From Elusimicrobiota bacterium (GTDB taxonomy: Bacteria > CAYTYR01 > UBA6262 > DAOVJB01), in contig DAOVJB010000057.1 in the NCBI GenBank assembly GCA_030673425.1, forward strand, positions 1 to 7,492: a stretch of 7,492 nucleotides of DNA, given 5' to 3'. Shown piece by piece: positions 6,216 to 7,492 of this stretch. The translations under genes were made by a program, and so were the position numbers. Under the pieces are notes generated by a model. It had not been told where the DNA came from and made no database searches. It saw nothing but the letters and a program-made list of their open reading frames with translations. Position 1 is the first letter of the stretch; each line of letters opens with the position of its first letter.

Positions 6216-6779
6216 CTATCTTTCACTTACTACGTAGGTTGAAACTATCAGATCTACACTAAGCAACGGGAAAGCTGACTCATCAGCTTTCAGTTCTATA
6301 TCCTCTACTTTAATTAATCTATATAAATTATCCAGTTTATATAAATAATTCCCTAAGTCCCTGTACCGACACTGCAGATTTATCTTTATGGGCAATTTTT
6401 CATAGTTCAGGTTCTTTATCATGATTGCCGAATACCGGCGCGTAATCTCAGGGGCAATAGAAACATAATAAACATTATCACCCGTTGCGGCCTCGGCTAA
6501 CTCTTCTAAAATCTGCGGGAATTGCTTTTTTGAGGGTATCCTTTTCTTCATATAATTCCATCTCTGTTCTATCACTGCTATTTCCTTTTGCATCTCCTCT
6601 AAATAATTGGCATTCGTCCGGGCCTTCTGAATCTCAGTCTCTATTTCCTGCAGTTGGAACTGTAGCGCGGCTGCCTGCTTTTTTTTTGGTAAACAAAGAT
6701 AATTATAGTAAATATAAACTATTACAATAAGACCAACTATTTTTGCTATTCGTATTTGCTGTTTTTTGTCAAGTTTCAT
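6216..6779 (-). CDS. pilO: PilO, type IV pilus inner-membrane alignment protein
   Basis: A 187-residue bitopic membrane protein. A short cytoplasmic start (MKLDKKQQ) precedes one TM helix (about 11-28), a coiled coil (about 33-80, rich in Glu, Gln and Lys) and a periplasmic domain (about 85-185) with alternating helices and strands, as in the ferredoxin-like fold of PilO. The strand IKINLQCRYRDLGNYLYKLD (131-150) is the most PilO-like segment. PilO pairs with PilN in the inner membrane and supports assembly and alignment of the pilus machine with PilP and PilQ. ATG 6779 has a modest AAAGG site 7 bases upstream. The gene is 29 bases after pilN and 33 before the PilP-like gene. A run of nine A residues on the coding strand (6679-6687, within PKKK codons) could be slippage-prone, but the frame is intact here. 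Confidence 0.9.
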   Translation of the reverse strand: MKLDKKQQIRIAKIVGLIVIVYIYYNYLCLPKKKQAAALQFQLQEIETEIQKARTNANYLEEMQKEIAVIEQRWNYMKKRIPSKKQFPQILEELAEAATGDNVYYVSIAPEITRRYSAIMIKNLNYEKLPIKINLQCRYRDLGNYLYKLDNLYRLIKVEDIELKADESAFPLLSVDLIVSTYVVSER

Positions 6780-6808
6780 AAACTTGCCTTTATCCCTGCT
6801 ATAATTTT

Positions 6809-7492
6809 TTACTCTTCTATCTGACAGGTTACTTCAAACCCCATACCCTGTCCTTCATCCTTTACTGCAGAAATCAGTTCAATATCACTAAAGTAATCAG
6901 ACCATTCCAGATTCCCCGTAAATTTTGCCAGCGTAGCGGTTGCCAGCTGGCCTGTTTTCGCAGCCCTGGGCAATATCTTCCCTATGATCTTTAACGTACC
7001 TGAAATCTGGGGTTCCTGGATTTCCCCCTCCTCCCCTGTGTCATCATAATACCCCATATCTTCAAACTGCGTCTCATCCTCCTCTAAAGATATACTGGTA
7101 AGTATGACATCAGGCGGAATGATATTGCTCATTTCTTTTAATATATTAACCCAGTCAAACCCTTTATCGGTCAGTTCCTTAATTAAACTATTCCTTCTTG
7201 CTATATTCTTGCGCATCGTCTCCAGGTCAGCAGCCCTTTCAACCTCAGCCCGTAATGTAGCTAATTCTATATTACTGCTCTTTATGCGTTTGTTGTAATT
7301 AGTTACCTGGCTGTACATAAAAATATAATTAAACAACATAAAGAAGGCAGCTATAGTACCAACGACTTCTAACGATAATCTCCTCAGGAATCTCTGCGCC
7401 TGGGTTCGTATCTCCAGAGGAATAAGATTTATACCTTTGGTTCCACCAAGAGCCGTTCCCATAACAACCGCGAGTCTTGATGCAACATCAGA
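6809..7492 (-). CDS. pilN: PilN domain, apparently fused to the end of PilM (5' end beyond window)
   Basis: This frame encodes PilN and stays open to the right edge. From the ATG at 7462 it gives 217 residues: the canonical PilM-binding segment GINLIP at 10-15, one TM helix (about 32-51), a coiled coil (about 54-100) and a periplasmic domain with IPPDVILTSIS (115-125) and GTLKIIGK (155-162). An acidic insert (128-150) is unusual. PilN anchors cytoplasmic PilM to the inner membrane and pairs with PilO. Upstream, in the same frame and without a stop, the residues read SDVASRLAVV and join MGTALGG. This resembles the final strand and helix of PilM (pattern AVAxGLALR). The ATG at 7462 has no Shine-Dalgarno before it. 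The simplest reading is a PilM-PilN fusion with its start outside the window; the alternative is a separate PilN starting at 7462. The PilN assignment is firm; the fusion is an inference from ten visible upstream codons. Confidence 0.85.
   Translation of the reverse strand, partial: SDVASRLAVVMGTALGGTKGINLIPLEIRTQAQRFLRRLSLEVVGTIAAFFMLFNYIFMYSQVTNYNKRIKSSNIELATLRAEVERAADLETMRKNIARRNSLIKELTDKGFDWVNILKEMSNIIPPDVILTSISLEEDETQFEDMGYYDDTGEEGEIQEPQISGTLKIIGKILPRAAKTGQLATATLAKFTGNLEWSDYFSDIELISAVKDEGQGMGFEVTCQIEE

Noticed and set aside
6679-6687. Frameshift in pilO at a nine-A run
   Set aside because: The frame continues through the run into normal PilO coiled coil and periplasmic domain, so no disruption is present.
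4505-6730. Plus-strand open frames opposite pilQ, pilP and pilO (4505-4702, 5139-5411, 5914-6237, 6485-6730)
   Set aside because: They are antisense shadows of motif-bearing genes, with no coherent protein features.

Overview
The window reads almost entirely from the minus strand, right to left. It holds the distal half of a type IV pilus (T4P) assembly operon (positions 7492 down to 4193), followed by a compact chemosensory operon (4035 down to 1). All assignments come from reading the translated sequence; no search was run. The outer-membrane secretin implies a diderm bacterium. Codon use is moderately AT-leaning, and TAA, TAG and TGA all serve as stops, as in the standard bacterial code. 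CheY is very like the 120-residue Thermotoga type. A lineage such as Omnitrophota or another deep-branching diderm phylum is possible, but this is a low-confidence guess.

Pilus block (right part): a reading frame open at the right edge ends as PilN and appears fused to the C-terminal end of PilM. It is followed by PilO, a PilP-like protein and a short PilQ-type secretin. Gaps are 29, 33 and a few bases, so this is one transcription unit in the classical pilMNOPQ order. The products would form the inner-membrane alignment complex (PilM/N/O), the periplasmic connector (PilP) and the outer-membrane pore (PilQ).

Intergenic segment 4036-4192: just after the secretin stop there is a strong sigma-70-like promoter (TTGACA, 18-bp spacer, extended -10), then a leader of roughly 100 nt with two perfect or near-perfect hairpins, then a GTG-started cheW. 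The chemosensory genes therefore probably have their own promoter.

Chemosensory block (left part): cheW, a methyl-accepting chemotaxis protein (MCP) with almost no extracytoplasmic domain, cheR, cheY and a 5'-complete, 3'-truncated cheB. Together they supply receptor, coupling protein, methylation and demethylation enzymes and a response regulator. The kinase CheA is not in the window and may lie beyond the left edge. Linkage to the pilus genes suggests, but does not prove, that this pathway controls pilus-driven motility or surface sensing.

No RNA genes, mobile elements, CRISPR arrays or clear intrinsic terminators were seen. No gene-free stretch exceeds about 160 bases.
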